From an uncultured Clostridia bacterium (lineage in GTDB: Bacteria > Bacillota > Clostridia > UMGS1810): a DNA stretch of 50,964 nucleotides. Under the pieces are notes generated by a model. That model was not told the DNA's origin and ran no database searches. It worked only from the letters and a program-made list of their open reading frames with translations. The position numbers and the translations under genes were made by a program. The stretch spans positions 1 through 50,964 of the forward strand of contig CAKSTL010000012.1 of the NCBI GenBank assembly GCA_934500875.1, read 5' to 3'. Below are positions 24,098-32,218 of the stretch, piece after piece; the first letter of the stretch is position 1, and each line of letters opens with the position of its first letter.

Positions 24098-24794
24098 ATA
24101 TTTCGGAAAAAATGAAGTTTTAAAAGGAATTGACCTTGAAGTTAACGAAGGCGAGGTTGTCTGCGTTATAGGTCCGTCAGGCTCGGGAAAGTCAACAATG
24201 TTAAGGTGCATTAACCTTCTTGAAGTGCCGACAGACGGCAAAATTACCGTTGACGGATTTGAAATTACGGACAAAAAAGCCGATTTAAATAAAATAAGGC
24301 GCAATATCGGTATGGTTTTTCAGCAGTTTAACCTTTTTCCGCATCTTACCGTTGAGCAAAATATTACAATGGCGCCGATTGACGCTAAAATTATGAATAA
24401 ATCCGAGGCGGCAAAAAAGGCGAGAGAGCTTCTTGACAGGGTAGGGCTTGCCGAGAAAATCAACGCTTATCCGCAGAGCCTTTCGGGCGGTCAGCAGCAA
24501 AGAGTTGCAATTGCAAGAGCGCTTGCAATGAGGCCCGACATAATGCTCTTTGACGAGCCGACAAGCGCACTCGACCCCGAAATGGTTGGAGAGGTTTTGT
24601 CCGTTATGAAAGAGCTTGCGGCTGAGGGTATGACTATGATTGTCGTAACCCACGAAATGGGCTTTGCGAGAGAGGTTTCGGACAGAGTAATTTTTATCGA
24701 CGAAGGAATTATTATGGAACAAGGCACACCCGAGGAGGTTTTTGCAAATCCGCAAAATCCGAGAACTATTGATTTTCTCAACAAGGTGCTGTAA
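24066..24794 (+). CDS. Amino acid ABC transporter ATP-binding protein (GlnQ-like)
   Basis: 242 residues. Walker A is GPSGSGKST (about residues 33-41), the signature LSGGQQQRVAIARALA, Walker B IMLFDEPTSALDP and the H-loop VTHEMGFA. It energises the permease encoded directly upstream. A GGAG site lies inside the permease 3' end. The length and EMVGEVLSVMKELA segment fit the polar amino acid uptake class. Confidence 0.95.
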   Translation: MPKVVIENLHKYFGKNEVLKGIDLEVNEGEVVCVIGPSGSGKSTMLRCINLLEVPTDGKITVDGFEITDKKADLNKIRRNIGMVFQQFNLFPHLTVEQNITMAPIDAKIMNKSEAAKKARELLDRVGLAEKINAYPQSLSGGQQQRVAIARALAMRPDIMLFDEPTSALDPEMVGEVLSVMKELAAEGMTMIVVTHEMGFAREVSDRVIFIDEGIIMEQGTPEEVFANPQNPRTIDFLNKVL

Positions 24795-24809
24795 AAAATT
24801 ACAAAAAAT

Positions 24810-24867
24810 AACGGTGCAAAGGTTAAATCATCAGACTGATTCTAACCGCACCGTTTTGCTTGTTTTA
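24810..24867 (+). terminator. Terminator of the amino acid ABC operon
   Basis: AACGGTGC (24810-24817) pairs with GCACCGTT (24848-24855), with an inner GGTTA/TAACC, followed by a T-rich stretch. Confidence 0.75.
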
Positions 24868-25026
24868 ATATGTAAGGACAACCCGATACCTTTTTGGACA
24901 GTGAGCCGAAAAGGCAGAGAATTTTCAAAATGCAAGGTATACGAAATTCAGTTTTCTGACGCATCAGCCGAAAAAAGCAATCCAAAAAAAGCATAATTTC
25001 GGCATCTTTTTGGCTGCATCAGTGCT

Positions 25027-25653
25027 TTAGTATTCAATTCTTTCATATCCTTGCGGAATTTCAAAATATGCCGGCGATACGTTGGTGTCAATGCTCAAAA
25101 ACTCAAGATACACCTTTTTTTCGCCCATTTTTGTGACAATATATTTAAGATTTCCTTCTTTATCAAAGCAGTAATGGCTTTCTTCGCCGTTTTGCGAAGC
25201 GAAATTTTCACATTCATATGTATTGTCGCCAATGGTTTCTCTGCAAACGGTATATGCTTTTCCCAGAATGTTTTTTGAATTGAAATCTTCCTGACGCTGA
25301 CCGTTTTTGTCGGCGTCCTCAACAACGTATGACTTCATATCGTCAAAAATGCCGTAGTTTTTTCCGTCCTTGACAAAAAAGGTTTGCTTGCCGTCAGAGG
25401 TTTCGTATTGCAGATAGTAGTTTTCGCCGTCAACCGCCATTGTGCAGGTCATAGCATTGCCGGTGCTGTCCTCCCAGCTTTTGAATTCGATAAGATACCT
25501 TCCGCCGTCAAAATATTTTTTGAAAAATGCGCAAACCCTGTCGTTTTCGTCAGCATACTTTTTTTCGCCGAGTTTGCCGCTTGTATTTGCACATCCGCCG
25601 GCAAAAATTAAAAGCGAAAGCGCAAGGATAAGAAAATTTTTGATTTTCGGCAT
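25027..25653 (-). CDS. Hypothetical lipoprotein
   Basis: 208 residues on the minus strand. MPKIKNFLILALSLLIFAGGC is a lipoprotein signal with lipobox FAGGC. The mature part alternates short beta-like segments (YLIEFKSWEDS, NYYLQYETSDGKQTFFVKDGKNYGIF, KKVYLEFLSI), resembling LolA-like or DUF4412-like beta shells. I cannot assign a family. It is monocistronic and convergent with the ABC operon. Confidence 0.7.
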   Translation of the reverse strand: MPKIKNFLILALSLLIFAGGCANTSGKLGEKKYADENDRVCAFFKKYFDGGRYLIEFKSWEDSTGNAMTCTMAVDGENYYLQYETSDGKQTFFVKDGKNYGIFDDMKSYVVEDADKNGQRQEDFNSKNILGKAYTVCRETIGDNTYECENFASQNGEESHYCFDKEGNLKYIVTKMGEKKVYLEFLSIDTNVSPAYFEIPQGYERIEY

Positions 25654-25766
25654 AGCCGACCCTCCGTTTACAAAAGTATGACTACATTATATATTATGAT
25701 GCCGGGATTGTCAAATATAAAAGGGCAGAGAAAAAAGACGGCGCCCGATAAAGGCGGCAACTACCC

Positions 25767-25795
25767 CGGCAGACGCTTTTCAGACTGCCGTTTTT
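25767..25795 (+). terminator. Hairpin with plus-strand T-tract
   Basis: CGGCAG pairs with CTGCCG followed by TTTTT. No plus-strand gene lies immediately upstream, so it may stop antisense transcription into the XRE gene. Confidence 0.4.
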
Positions 25796-25836
25796 GAGTT
25801 AAAAAAGGAAAATGCAGAGTCAGTGCAGCAGGCGGT

Positions 25837-26136
25837 CTATTTCGTCGAGTTTAAAAAATCAACGAACAGATTAAGCATTTGCAGTTTATTTTCGTTCATA
25901 TTTTTGATTTTTGAAAACAGATTTATAAATTTTGCATTTTTGCTTTTTATGCCGAGAAGCTCGTCTGCCGAAACCGATAAAATTTCGCATATTTTAGCGA
26001 GTATTTCATAGCTTGGCTCACGCAGGGTGTTTTCGTAATTTCGGTAGGTTGTCACGGGAATACCGAGCTTTTCCGCCATCTGCCGCTGAGATATATTGCT
26101 GCACTCCCGTACATTTCTTAAATTTACGTGAAACAT
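25837..26136 (-). CDS. XRE-family HTH regulator
   Basis: 99 residues, minus strand. The helix-turn-helix is NISQRQMAEKLGIPVTTYRNYE, followed by a helical tail. It is divergent from the secreted-protein gene at 26330. A perfect inverted repeat, TTCATAT-N4-ATATGAA (26157-26174), overlaps its own predicted start site, which suggests autoregulation. It may also control the divergent gene. Confidence 0.85.
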   Translation of the reverse strand: MFHVNLRNVRECSNISQRQMAEKLGIPVTTYRNYENTLREPSYEILAKICEILSVSADELLGIKSKNAKFINLFSKIKNMNENKLQMLNLFVDFLNSTK

Positions 26137-26156
26137 ACAAAAAATCCTCCAATATA

Positions 26157-26174
26157 TTCATATGCTTATATGAA
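26157..26174 (-). promoter_or_regulatory. Probable XRE operator
   Basis: TTCATAT-GCTT-ATATGAA is a perfect 7-bp inverted repeat. The minus-strand -10 TATAAT is at 26178-26183, so the operator covers the transcription start of the XRE gene. Confidence 0.45.
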
Positions 26175-26254
26175 AATATTATACAACAGAAACAAGTATA
26201 ATTTGTGAAAAGACCCAAAATGAATTAAATGTTTAGAAAATAATTCAAAAAGGG

Positions 26255-26283
26255 TTGACAATCGACTTCGTTTGTGTTATATT
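26255..26283 (+). promoter_or_regulatory. Strong promoter of the secreted-protein gene
   Basis: TTGACA (26255-26260), a 17-nt spacer, TATATT (26278-26283). Confidence 0.65.
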
Positions 26284-26329
26284 ACTACTGTCAACCAATA
26301 TTATACTTTTTCAAATGGAGGAATAAAGA

Positions 26330-27664
26330 ATGAAGATTGAGGCAAGAAAAATTGCTGCACTTATCGGTGCGGCGGCGCTTTTGTCGTCACAGGCGGCATT
26401 TGCAGGCTGGGAATTTTCCGGCTATGACACTACGGTGCCTGATTCTTACGGAAAAATTTACAACGAGGTGATTGGCGGCAAATACACAAGTAAGACTAAG
26501 GTTGAGCCGGTTGATGAAAAGGATGTAGTGTGGAAATTTGAAGGCTATGAACTTTCTTATCCGCACGCAGGATACGAAAGACTCTACCTTGAGGGCAATG
26601 CTCAAAAGGGTATAACCAGAAATGTTTCGCATTTTCCGCAGTGGGAAACAAGATTTAAAGACTTTATGTGGGAAGTTTCGGGCGAGCACAGAATTTATCA
26701 GCGTCAGCAGACAAAGATAAACAACAAATACTGGGCTTGGGACTTCGGCAAGGACGCTTCGGATGAGGCAATGGTGTTTGTTCCCACAACCCGTGTTGCA
26801 GATGTTACCGAAAGCTTCAGACAGTATGGCATTGCAAATCTTGACAACAACGGAAATTACGTTTTTGATATCAACGGCAAAATCTATAATGAAGAAAAAT
26901 TTGCTCTTTATAACGATTTTGAAGTTATTCCCGCTCCCTTCAACGTTACTGTTGACGAGGAGGGCGAGCCTACAAAGAAAATTAAAGAAGGCGACTTTTT
27001 CCACTATGAAAACTTAAGCCTTATTAATCCTCTTGACGGAAGTTATGTTGTTTCGGACGCAGAAATTGCGGATAATATCGACATAATGGCGTCAAAATTT
27101 GTAACCGGTCCTACCTATTACGGAGAAAATCCGACAAAGGACGTTGCCGCTATGTACTACAGGTCATACGGCAAGGGCTGGAGCTGGGATGCCGACACGG
27201 TTCGCAGCGAAAGAGGGGCAAAAATCGAGTGGACAGAGCCTACATATGAAATGAATGAACCCTATAATTATTATCAGTATCTTATTATCAACGGTCTTGT
27301 AATGGACGGCCGCAACGATACACCCGAAATCTGGCGTTATACAAGCGGCAAGGCAACTCCGTCTGTAGATTGGAGATATGCTTTTGTTGAGGCTGATTAT
27401 CCGTTTAATGTTGTAGAGTATAAATATATCCGCAATGCTGCGGGCAAAATGGTGCTTGCTCTTGATGAAAACAACGAGCCGGTTTACCGTTATCCCACAG
27501 GTGAATTCGGAAATTACCACATTAAGGTTACCGATACCGAAATTCAGGTTTGGGTAAAGGATAAAAAAGGCGATTATATGATTGACAGCGTAAGCCGTGT
27601 TGACGCCGATTTCGGCGGCGGTTATGCCGGTTATACCGGTGCGGCAGGCTATGTTGCCGAATAA
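26330..27664 (+). CDS. Unrecognised secreted aromatic-rich protein
   Basis: 444 residues behind GGAGG and a near-consensus promoter. The Sec signal peptide is cleaved near AAFA/GW. The mature N-terminus has two related W-[EK]-F-x-G-Y-[DE] motifs (WEFSGYDT at ~26 and WKFEGYEL at ~66). The body is rich in Trp, Tyr, Asp and Glu, and the C-terminus ends in a Gly/Tyr-rich tail. I see no LPXTG, SLH or catalytic motif. The strong promoter, signal peptide and dedicated terminator suggest an abundant extracellular or surface protein. The function is unknown. Confidence 0.75.
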   Translation: MKIEARKIAALIGAAALLSSQAAFAGWEFSGYDTTVPDSYGKIYNEVIGGKYTSKTKVEPVDEKDVVWKFEGYELSYPHAGYERLYLEGNAQKGITRNVSHFPQWETRFKDFMWEVSGEHRIYQRQQTKINNKYWAWDFGKDASDEAMVFVPTTRVADVTESFRQYGIANLDNNGNYVFDINGKIYNEEKFALYNDFEVIPAPFNVTVDEEGEPTKKIKEGDFFHYENLSLINPLDGSYVVSDAEIADNIDIMASKFVTGPTYYGENPTKDVAAMYYRSYGKGWSWDADTVRSERGAKIEWTEPTYEMNEPYNYYQYLIINGLVMDGRNDTPEIWRYTSGKATPSVDWRYAFVEADYPFNVVEYKYIRNAAGKMVLALDENNEPVYRYPTGEFGNYHIKVTDTEIQVWVKDKKGDYMIDSVSRVDADFGGGYAGYTGAAGYVAE

Positions 27665-27680
27665 TAAAAACTGAAGTCTT

Positions 27681-27760
27681 AAAGGGGCGTGAAAAGCTAA
27701 TCCTAAATAAGAACGGCATTGCCGGCTTATTTTGGGAGCGGAAAAATCGCCCCTTTTTTG
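27681..27760 (+). terminator. Terminator of the secreted-protein gene
   Basis: AAAGGGGCG (27681-27689) pairs with CGCCCCTTT (27748-27756) and TTT follows. An inner AAATAAG/CTTATTT hairpin extends the stem. Confidence 0.75.
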
Positions 27761-27777
27761 CGTGAGGAGCATAAATT

Positions 27778-28527
27778 ATGAAAAAATTTGCGGTGTTTGC
27801 CGTAATATTTGCACTTGTTTTCAAAACAGCGTTTGCAGTGTCGTTTTTAGACTCAAGAGGCAGGGTGGAAATACTTATGTATCACAGAATTTGCACCGAT
27901 AAAACCTGCGGCGGCGATTATTGCATTACGCCCGAAACATTTGAGAATGATTTAAAATATTTTAAGAAAAAAGGGTTTTCGAGCGTGTTTGCCTCAGAGC
28001 TTGGCAGCACAGATGTTAAAGGCAGAAAAATTGTTGTAATTACCTTTGATGACGGTTACAAAAGCGATATCGAGTATGCCGTGCCGCTTCTTGAAAAATA
28101 CGGCTATTGTGCGTCGTTTTACATTTTCGGCGGTGCTGTCGGCACAGACGGATACCTTACAAAGGATGATGTTAAACGGTTGTCCGAGAAAAAATGTGCC
28201 GAAATAGGCAATCACACCTATGGGCTTCATTCGCTTTTGCCGTCAACGCTCAATCTTATGTATGCCGATAAAAACTGCGAGGATAAAATTATTGCCGATT
28301 TTAACAAAAACGGTGAATTTTTAGAGTCGATAATCGGGAAAAAGGTTGAAACGGCAAGCTATCCGAACGGCGAATTTTCAAAAAGTGTGGATAAAAGGCT
28401 TAAAGAAGGCGGCATAAAGACCACTTTTTCTACAAAATGGTATGCCTTTTCGAGTATTTCAAAGTCATATCCTGCGGGAAGAAAAAACCGCAGTATGAAA
28501 ATAAATATTGAAAACTTAATGAAGTAA
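27778..28527 (+). CDS. Secreted polysaccharide deacetylase (NodB domain)
   Basis: 249 residues. Signal peptide residues 1-20 (KKFAVFAVIFALVFKTAFA). NodB motifs: EILMYHRI, the catalytic Asp pair in VITFDDGYKSD, the metal His pair region GNHTYGLHS, and ASYPNGEFS. It deacetylates peptidoglycan or another N-acetylated glycan. The stop at 28527 is followed within 5 nt by the tandem structured leader of the carboxypeptidase gene, so the two envelope enzymes may be co-expressed. Confidence 0.88.
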   Translation: MKKFAVFAVIFALVFKTAFAVSFLDSRGRVEILMYHRICTDKTCGGDYCITPETFENDLKYFKKKGFSSVFASELGSTDVKGRKIVVITFDDGYKSDIEYAVPLLEKYGYCASFYIFGGAVGTDGYLTKDDVKRLSEKKCAEIGNHTYGLHSLLPSTLNLMYADKNCEDKIIADFNKNGEFLESIIGKKVETASYPNGEFSKSVDKRLKEGGIKTTFSTKWYAFSSISKSYPAGRKNRSMKINIENLMK

Positions 28528-28531
28528 AGAA

Positions 28532-28709
28532 GGAGAATTAACGTGAAATAAACTTTCCCGTTAAAGCCTCCGGCAGGATTAAAGTGCCCGTGCGAAATTT
28601 TTTGCTGTCGCAAAAAACGTACATGGGCGCAAAAACCCCTTATCATTCCTTGCCATACGGATAAGAGGAATTTTAAACCAGTATTAATGACGGCGTATGG
28701 CGGCGGAAT
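28532..28709 (+). repeat. Structured leader repeat, unit 1
   Basis: 178 bp. Predicted elements: hairpin P1 (TTAACG 28538-28543 with CGTTAA 28559-28564); hairpin P3 (GCCCGTGCG 28586-28594 with CGTAC and GGGC at 28618-28628, enclosing TTTTTTGC/GCAAAAAA); hairpin P4 (CTTATC 28639-28644 with GATAAG 28660-28665, plus outer pairs); and P4-loop GCCATACG (28652-28659) able to pair with CGTATGGC (28694-28701). The unit starts at a GGAG that precedes a GTG-AAA-TAA triplet series. Confidence 0.7.
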
Positions 28710-28888
28710 GGAGAATTAACGTGAAAGGGACTTTCCCGTTAAAGCCTCCGGCAGGATTAAAGTGCCCGTGCGAAATTTTTTTGCTGCCGCAAAAAACGCA
28801 CATGGGCGTAAAAATCTCTTATCATTCCTTGCCATACGGATAAGAGAAATTTTAAACCAGTATTAATGTCGGCGTATGGCGGCGGAAC
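28710..28888 (+). repeat. Structured leader repeat, unit 2, adjoining the carboxypeptidase RBS
   Basis: 179 bp, nearly identical to unit 1. P1 is TTAACG (28716-28721) with CGTTAA (28737-28742). P3 is GCCCGTGCG (28764-28772) with CGCAC and GGGC (28797-28807). P4 is TCTCTTATC (28815-28823) with GATAAGAGA (28839-28847). The P4 loop GCCATACG (28831-28838) can pair with CGTATGGC (28873-28880), ending 8 nt before the GGAG of the next gene. The outermost P4 pair is C-G in unit 1 and T-A here, a compensatory change. Confidence 0.7.
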
Positions 28889-28898
28889 GGAGATTTTT

Positions 28899-30344
28899 AT
28901 GAGAAAATTAAGCACCCTGTTAACACTTGTTTTAACACTGACATTTTGCAGTGTTATGCCGGCAAATGCGGCAAATGAAGATTATTCAAAAGAAAACATT
29001 TCGGTAATATCCGCAATCAATAATGATTTTGCGGTTGTTGACGGAGAAAAACACAGCATAACAGCACCGCTTTTGGTTTTCGGCAGGGCGTATGTCGATT
29101 TGTATTCGTTTGCGGCGCTTCTTGACTGCGGTGTTGACTGGGTGCCTGATACGGTGGGATATTTTACCGTTTCAAAGGACGAAAAAAAGACGGATTTTAC
29201 GCTTATTTCGCAGTATGACGATTTGGTGGACGAAAAGTATAAGTTCTTTTCAAAGGACGGAAATATTTTTGTTTCGCTCCGTGAGCTTGCGAATTTTGCA
29301 GGATGTCCCATAAGCTACGACAGCGGCGTTATAACCCTCGGCGAAGGAAGCGAAAATACATATTTCGGCAAGGTTGACACGCACAGTTCGGACGATTATG
29401 TATACAAAAATTACCCCGTATGGGCAGAGTATGTTGTAAATCCTTATGTTGAATACAGCTACAATATGATGTTAAACGACGCACAGGCTCTTGCAAAAAT
29501 GTATCCCGATTTGATAAAAACGTCGTCAATAGGCAGGTCGGTTGAAAACAGAGAGCTTCTGCTTATTGAATTCGGCAGGGGAGATACAAAGGTTTTTGTG
29601 TGCGGAACACACCACGCAAGAGAATATATGGCTACAACGTATCTTATGTATGCAATTGACAGATACGCTTATGCATACCGAACCGGCAGTATGTGGAACG
29701 GCTACAGCCCCAGGGATATACTTGACGAAATAACCTTCTGCATTGTTCCTATGGTTAATCCCGACGGCGTTAACCTTGTGCAGAATGGGCCTTCCTCCAC
29801 ACCGTATGCGGACGAAATTTCAAAAATGAAAATTATTGACAAAGGATACGGATATTCTTCGTGGAAGGCAAATGTCCACGGTGTTGACGTAAACTGGAAT
29901 TACGATAAGGACTGGTCTGCAAAGCGTAACAAAAACGAGAGGGGCTCAACAGGTTTTAACGGCGATTATCCCGACAGCGAGCCTGAAACGGCGGCAGTTT
30001 CGGCATATGTGGACAAAAATTCTTTCGAGGCGTTTTTGTCGTTCCACACGCAGGGGCAGATTTTTTACTGGTCGGACAGCAAGAGCAATCCTATGTATAT
30101 TCAGAACGCCATAAAAAAGGACACCGGATTTACGCCATACGAAGATGAGGGAACAGGTGTCGGAGGTTCGTTCTTCGACTACGTTTACCGAAATTTTGAT
30201 AAACCTACCATCACGGTTGAGCTTTGTCCGTATGTGGGAAATTATCCTTATCCCAACAGCAATTTTGACGCTGTATGGTGCCCTTCAAAAAATATTCTTT
30301 TGGTTGCCGCAAACGAGATTATATACAGAAACAGTTTAAAATAA
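28899..30344 (+). CDS. Secreted M14-family zinc carboxypeptidase with N-terminal stalk domain
   Basis: 481 residues from ATG 28899; the longer frame from 28866 reads leader sequence. A signal peptide (ends MPANAAN) is followed by a copper-amine-oxidase-N-like stalk domain (YVDLYSFAALLDCGVDW, then ISLRELANFAG-like VSLRELANFAG). The M14 peptidase domain starts at about residue 190: zinc ligands in GTHHAREYM, substrate residues in VNPDGVNLV, third zinc His in LSFHTQGQI and catalytic Glu in TVELCPYV. It probably trims peptidoglycan stem peptides or extracellular peptides. The tandem leader immediately upstream suggests post-transcriptional control. Confidence 0.92.
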   Translation: MRKLSTLLTLVLTLTFCSVMPANAANEDYSKENISVISAINNDFAVVDGEKHSITAPLLVFGRAYVDLYSFAALLDCGVDWVPDTVGYFTVSKDEKKTDFTLISQYDDLVDEKYKFFSKDGNIFVSLRELANFAGCPISYDSGVITLGEGSENTYFGKVDTHSSDDYVYKNYPVWAEYVVNPYVEYSYNMMLNDAQALAKMYPDLIKTSSIGRSVENRELLLIEFGRGDTKVFVCGTHHAREYMATTYLMYAIDRYAYAYRTGSMWNGYSPRDILDEITFCIVPMVNPDGVNLVQNGPSSTPYADEISKMKIIDKGYGYSSWKANVHGVDVNWNYDKDWSAKRNKNERGSTGFNGDYPDSEPETAAVSAYVDKNSFEAFLSFHTQGQIFYWSDSKSNPMYIQNAIKKDTGFTPYEDEGTGVGGSFFDYVYRNFDKPTITVELCPYVGNYPYPNSNFDAVWCPSKNILLVAANEIIYRNSLK

Positions 30345-30375
30345 GGACATTGCAGGCTTAATATCAATATTCAAA

Positions 30376-30425
30376 AAGGGGAAATTTTGCTTTTTATCTA
30401 AAGAAGGAAAAATTTCCCCTTGAAA
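30376..30425 (+). terminator. Long intergenic hairpin after the carboxypeptidase gene
   Basis: AAGGGGAAATTTT (30376-30388) pairs with AAAATTTCCCCTT (30409-30421). The right arm runs into the luxS promoter. Confidence 0.6.
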
Positions 30426-30448
30426 TTTTTCATAAAATTTGGTAAAAT
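30420..30448 (+). promoter_or_regulatory. Promoter of luxS
   Basis: TTGAAA (30420-30425), a 17-nt spacer, TAAAAT (30443-30448). Confidence 0.5.
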
Positions 30449-30485
30449 ATACTGTAATGATTTTTTTACACTTGGAGGGTTTGCA

Positions 30486-30938
30486 ATGAAGGTTGAAAGC
30501 TTTTCGCTTGACCATACAAAAGTTAAAGCGCCGTTTGTGCGCAAATGCAGTGTTCTTACGGGAGAGCACGGCGATAAGGTTACAAAGTTTGACATCCGTT
30601 TTATGCAGCCGAACGCAGAAGAAATGCAAAGCGAGGGAATACACACCCTTGAACATCTTCTGGCAACATATATGCGTGACGATATGGATAATATAATTGA
30701 TTTGTCGCCAATGGGCTGCCGCACAGGATTTTATATGACTGTCTGGGGCGAGGAGGATGTAAAAAGAGTTATCGCCGCAGTTGAAAATTCGCTTAAAAAG
30801 GTTATTGAAACAGAAAGTATTCCCGCAGCGAACGAGGTGCAGTGCGGAAACTACAGGCTTCACAGCCTTTCTCTTGCCAAGGAATATGCACAAAATGCAC
30901 TTAAAAAGGGATTTAGCGATAAATTTATGATTGAATAA
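30486..30938 (+). CDS. luxS: S-ribosylhomocysteine lyase
   Basis: 150 residues from ATG 30486 behind GGAGG. Metal ligands and catalytic residues are in place: HTLEHLLA (two His and the Glu), PMGCRTGFY (catalytic Cys) and EVQCGNY (metal Cys). LuxS cleaves S-ribosylhomocysteine to homocysteine and DPD, the precursor of autoinducer-2, as part of the activated methyl cycle. The RpiR regulator gene starts 18 nt after its stop. Confidence 0.95.
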   Translation: MKVESFSLDHTKVKAPFVRKCSVLTGEHGDKVTKFDIRFMQPNAEEMQSEGIHTLEHLLATYMRDDMDNIIDLSPMGCRTGFYMTVWGEEDVKRVIAAVENSLKKVIETESIPAANEVQCGNYRLHSLSLAKEYAQNALKKGFSDKFMIE

Positions 30939-30956
30939 GGATTTTTGGGGGAAATT

Positions 30957-31793
30957 ATGAACAGAACGCTGTTGCAGGTGAAAATTTTATATGACAAAAT
31001 GGGTCGGGCGGAAAAGAAAATTGCCGATTGGATTTTGGCGCATCCCGGAAATTTGATACCGCTCTCGATTTGTGAGCTTGCAGACGAGTGCGACTGTTCG
31101 GAGGCTACCATTGTGCGCTTTGCACGCCGTCTCGGATGCAGCGGATACCAGGAGCTTAAAATCTCGATAGCGAGGGACGAAGGCAAAAAGAATATTGACG
31201 ATACCGTAAAAAAAGGCGACAGTTGTTTTGAAATTTTTGAAAAGGTGTCCAACGATATTTACTGTTCGCTTGAAAAGACAAAGGGTGCGCTTGACAAAAA
31301 CGAAATCGAAAAGGCTGCGGACGCTATCGCAAAGGCGGATATCGTTTCGATTTACGGACTGGGTAATTCTGCCGCAGTTGCAATCGACGCACAGCATAAA
31401 TTCCTCCGTGCGGGCTGCAATGCTTTTGCCTACAGCGATAACCATATGCAGGCAATTAACGCTTCTCACCTTAAAAAGGGTGACGTTGCGATAGGCGTTT
31501 CACATTCCGGCTCGTCAAAGGACGTTGTTGAGGCCCTAAAGCTTGCACGTGATAACGGCGCAACCACAATTTGCCTTACAAATGAGGGAAAATCTCCTAT
31601 TTTAAAGCAGAGCGATATTGTGCTGTTTACGGCGTCGAACGAAACAAGACACTCTATTTTGGGGCTTAATTCACGCATTGCCCAGCTTGCCATTATTGAC
31701 GCATTGTATCTTTATCTTGTCTGTCGAAAGGACGATTTGGCGCTTAAGGCGATTGAGAATACCGAAAGAGCGCTTCTCAGCAAAAAATATTGA
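30957..31793 (+). CDS. MurR/RpiR-family transcriptional regulator
   Basis: 278 residues from ATG 30957 after GGGGG; the TTG at 30945 covers the ribosome site. The N-terminal RpiR helix-turn-helix (SICELADECDCSEATIVRFARRLGCSGYQELK) is followed by a SIS sugar-phosphate-binding domain (VSIYGLGNSAAVAID, GVSHSGSSKDVVEAL). It is probably co-transcribed with luxS. The target genes are not evident in the window. Confidence 0.9.
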   Translation: MNRTLLQVKILYDKMGRAEKKIADWILAHPGNLIPLSICELADECDCSEATIVRFARRLGCSGYQELKISIARDEGKKNIDDTVKKGDSCFEIFEKVSNDIYCSLEKTKGALDKNEIEKAADAIAKADIVSIYGLGNSAAVAIDAQHKFLRAGCNAFAYSDNHMQAINASHLKKGDVAIGVSHSGSSKDVVEALKLARDNGATTICLTNEGKSPILKQSDIVLFTASNETRHSILGLNSRIAQLAIIDALYLYLVCRKDDLALKAIENTERALLSKKY

Positions 31794-31845
31794 TAAACAA
31801 AGCTTTTTATAATGTCTTTTTAAAGATAAATTTTCAAAAAAATGC

Positions 31846-31874
31846 TTGACATATTATATTAAAACTGGTATAAT
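31846..31874 (+). promoter_or_regulatory. Consensus promoter of the tRNA-Ser genes
   Basis: Perfect TTGACA (31846-31851), a 17-nt spacer and perfect TATAAT (31869-31874). Confidence 0.85.
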
Positions 31875-31896
31875 TGTCTATGTTGCAAAACTTCAC

Positions 31897-31984
31897 GGAG
31901 AGGTGTCCGAGTGGTTTAAGGAGCTAGTCTTGAAAACTAGTGATGCTTTCAGCACCCAGAGTTCGAATCTCTGCCTCTCCGCCA
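31897..31984 (+). tRNA. tRNA-Ser (anticodon TGA)
   Basis: 88 nt with encoded CCA. The acceptor GGAGAGG pairs with CCTCTCC. The anticodon loop CTTGAAA sits in a CTAGT/ACTAG stem, and a class II variable arm is present. Confidence 0.95.
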
Positions 31985-32034
31985 CCTTTGTTTTGTAGCC
32001 GCAGTTTAATATTTTTTATACGGCAAACCTTTTT

Positions 32035-32125
32035 GGAGAAGTACTCAAGAGGTCGAAGAGGCGCCCCTGCTAAGGGTGTAGGTCGGGCAACCGGCGCGAG
32101 AGTTCAAATCTCTCCTTCTCCGCCA
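32035..32125 (+). tRNA. tRNA-Ser (anticodon GCT)
   Basis: 91 nt with encoded CCA. The acceptor GGAGAAG pairs with CTTCTCC; the anticodon loop CTGCTAA sits in a CGCCC/GGGTG stem, and a long variable arm is present. A remnant recombinase frame on the other strand ends inside its 3' half. Confidence 0.95.
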
Positions 32126-32127
32126 CA

Positions 32128-32164
32128 GAAAACACAATTTTTAATAGTTGTGTTTTCTTTTTTT
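32128..32164 (+). terminator. Terminator of the tRNA-Ser operon
   Basis: GAAAACACAA (32128-32137) pairs with TTGTGTTTTC (32148-32157), followed by seven T residues. Confidence 0.9.
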
Positions 32165-32190
32165 GTGTCATTTTCTTTGTTTCTAACGCA

Positions 32191-32218
32191 CAACCGCAAA
32201 GCAGTTGCTTTGCGGTTG
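32191..32218. repeat. Perfect 13-bp inverted repeat at the end of the recombinase remnant
   Basis: CAACCGCAAAGCA and its exact reverse complement flank a GT dinucleotide. It lies 66 nt after tRNA-Ser(GCT), within the minus-strand recombinase tail. Confidence 0.6.

Noticed and set aside
24880..25020. Short gene after the ABC operon terminator
   Set aside because: The only open frame is a continuation from a shadow of the ATPase gene. The interval holds just the terminator and AT-rich sequence.
28532..28888. Possible tandem c-di-GMP (GEMM-I) riboswitches, suggested by the AAAGCCTCCGGC string
   Set aside because: The invariant GEMM segments such as GCACAGGGCAAACC and the tetraloop-receptor arms are absent, so the resemblance is only about 12 bases.
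28866..28898. Longer N-terminus for the M14 peptidase (start at 28866)
   Set aside because: The extension is translated leader repeat and includes the ribosome site. The signal peptide begins at 28899.
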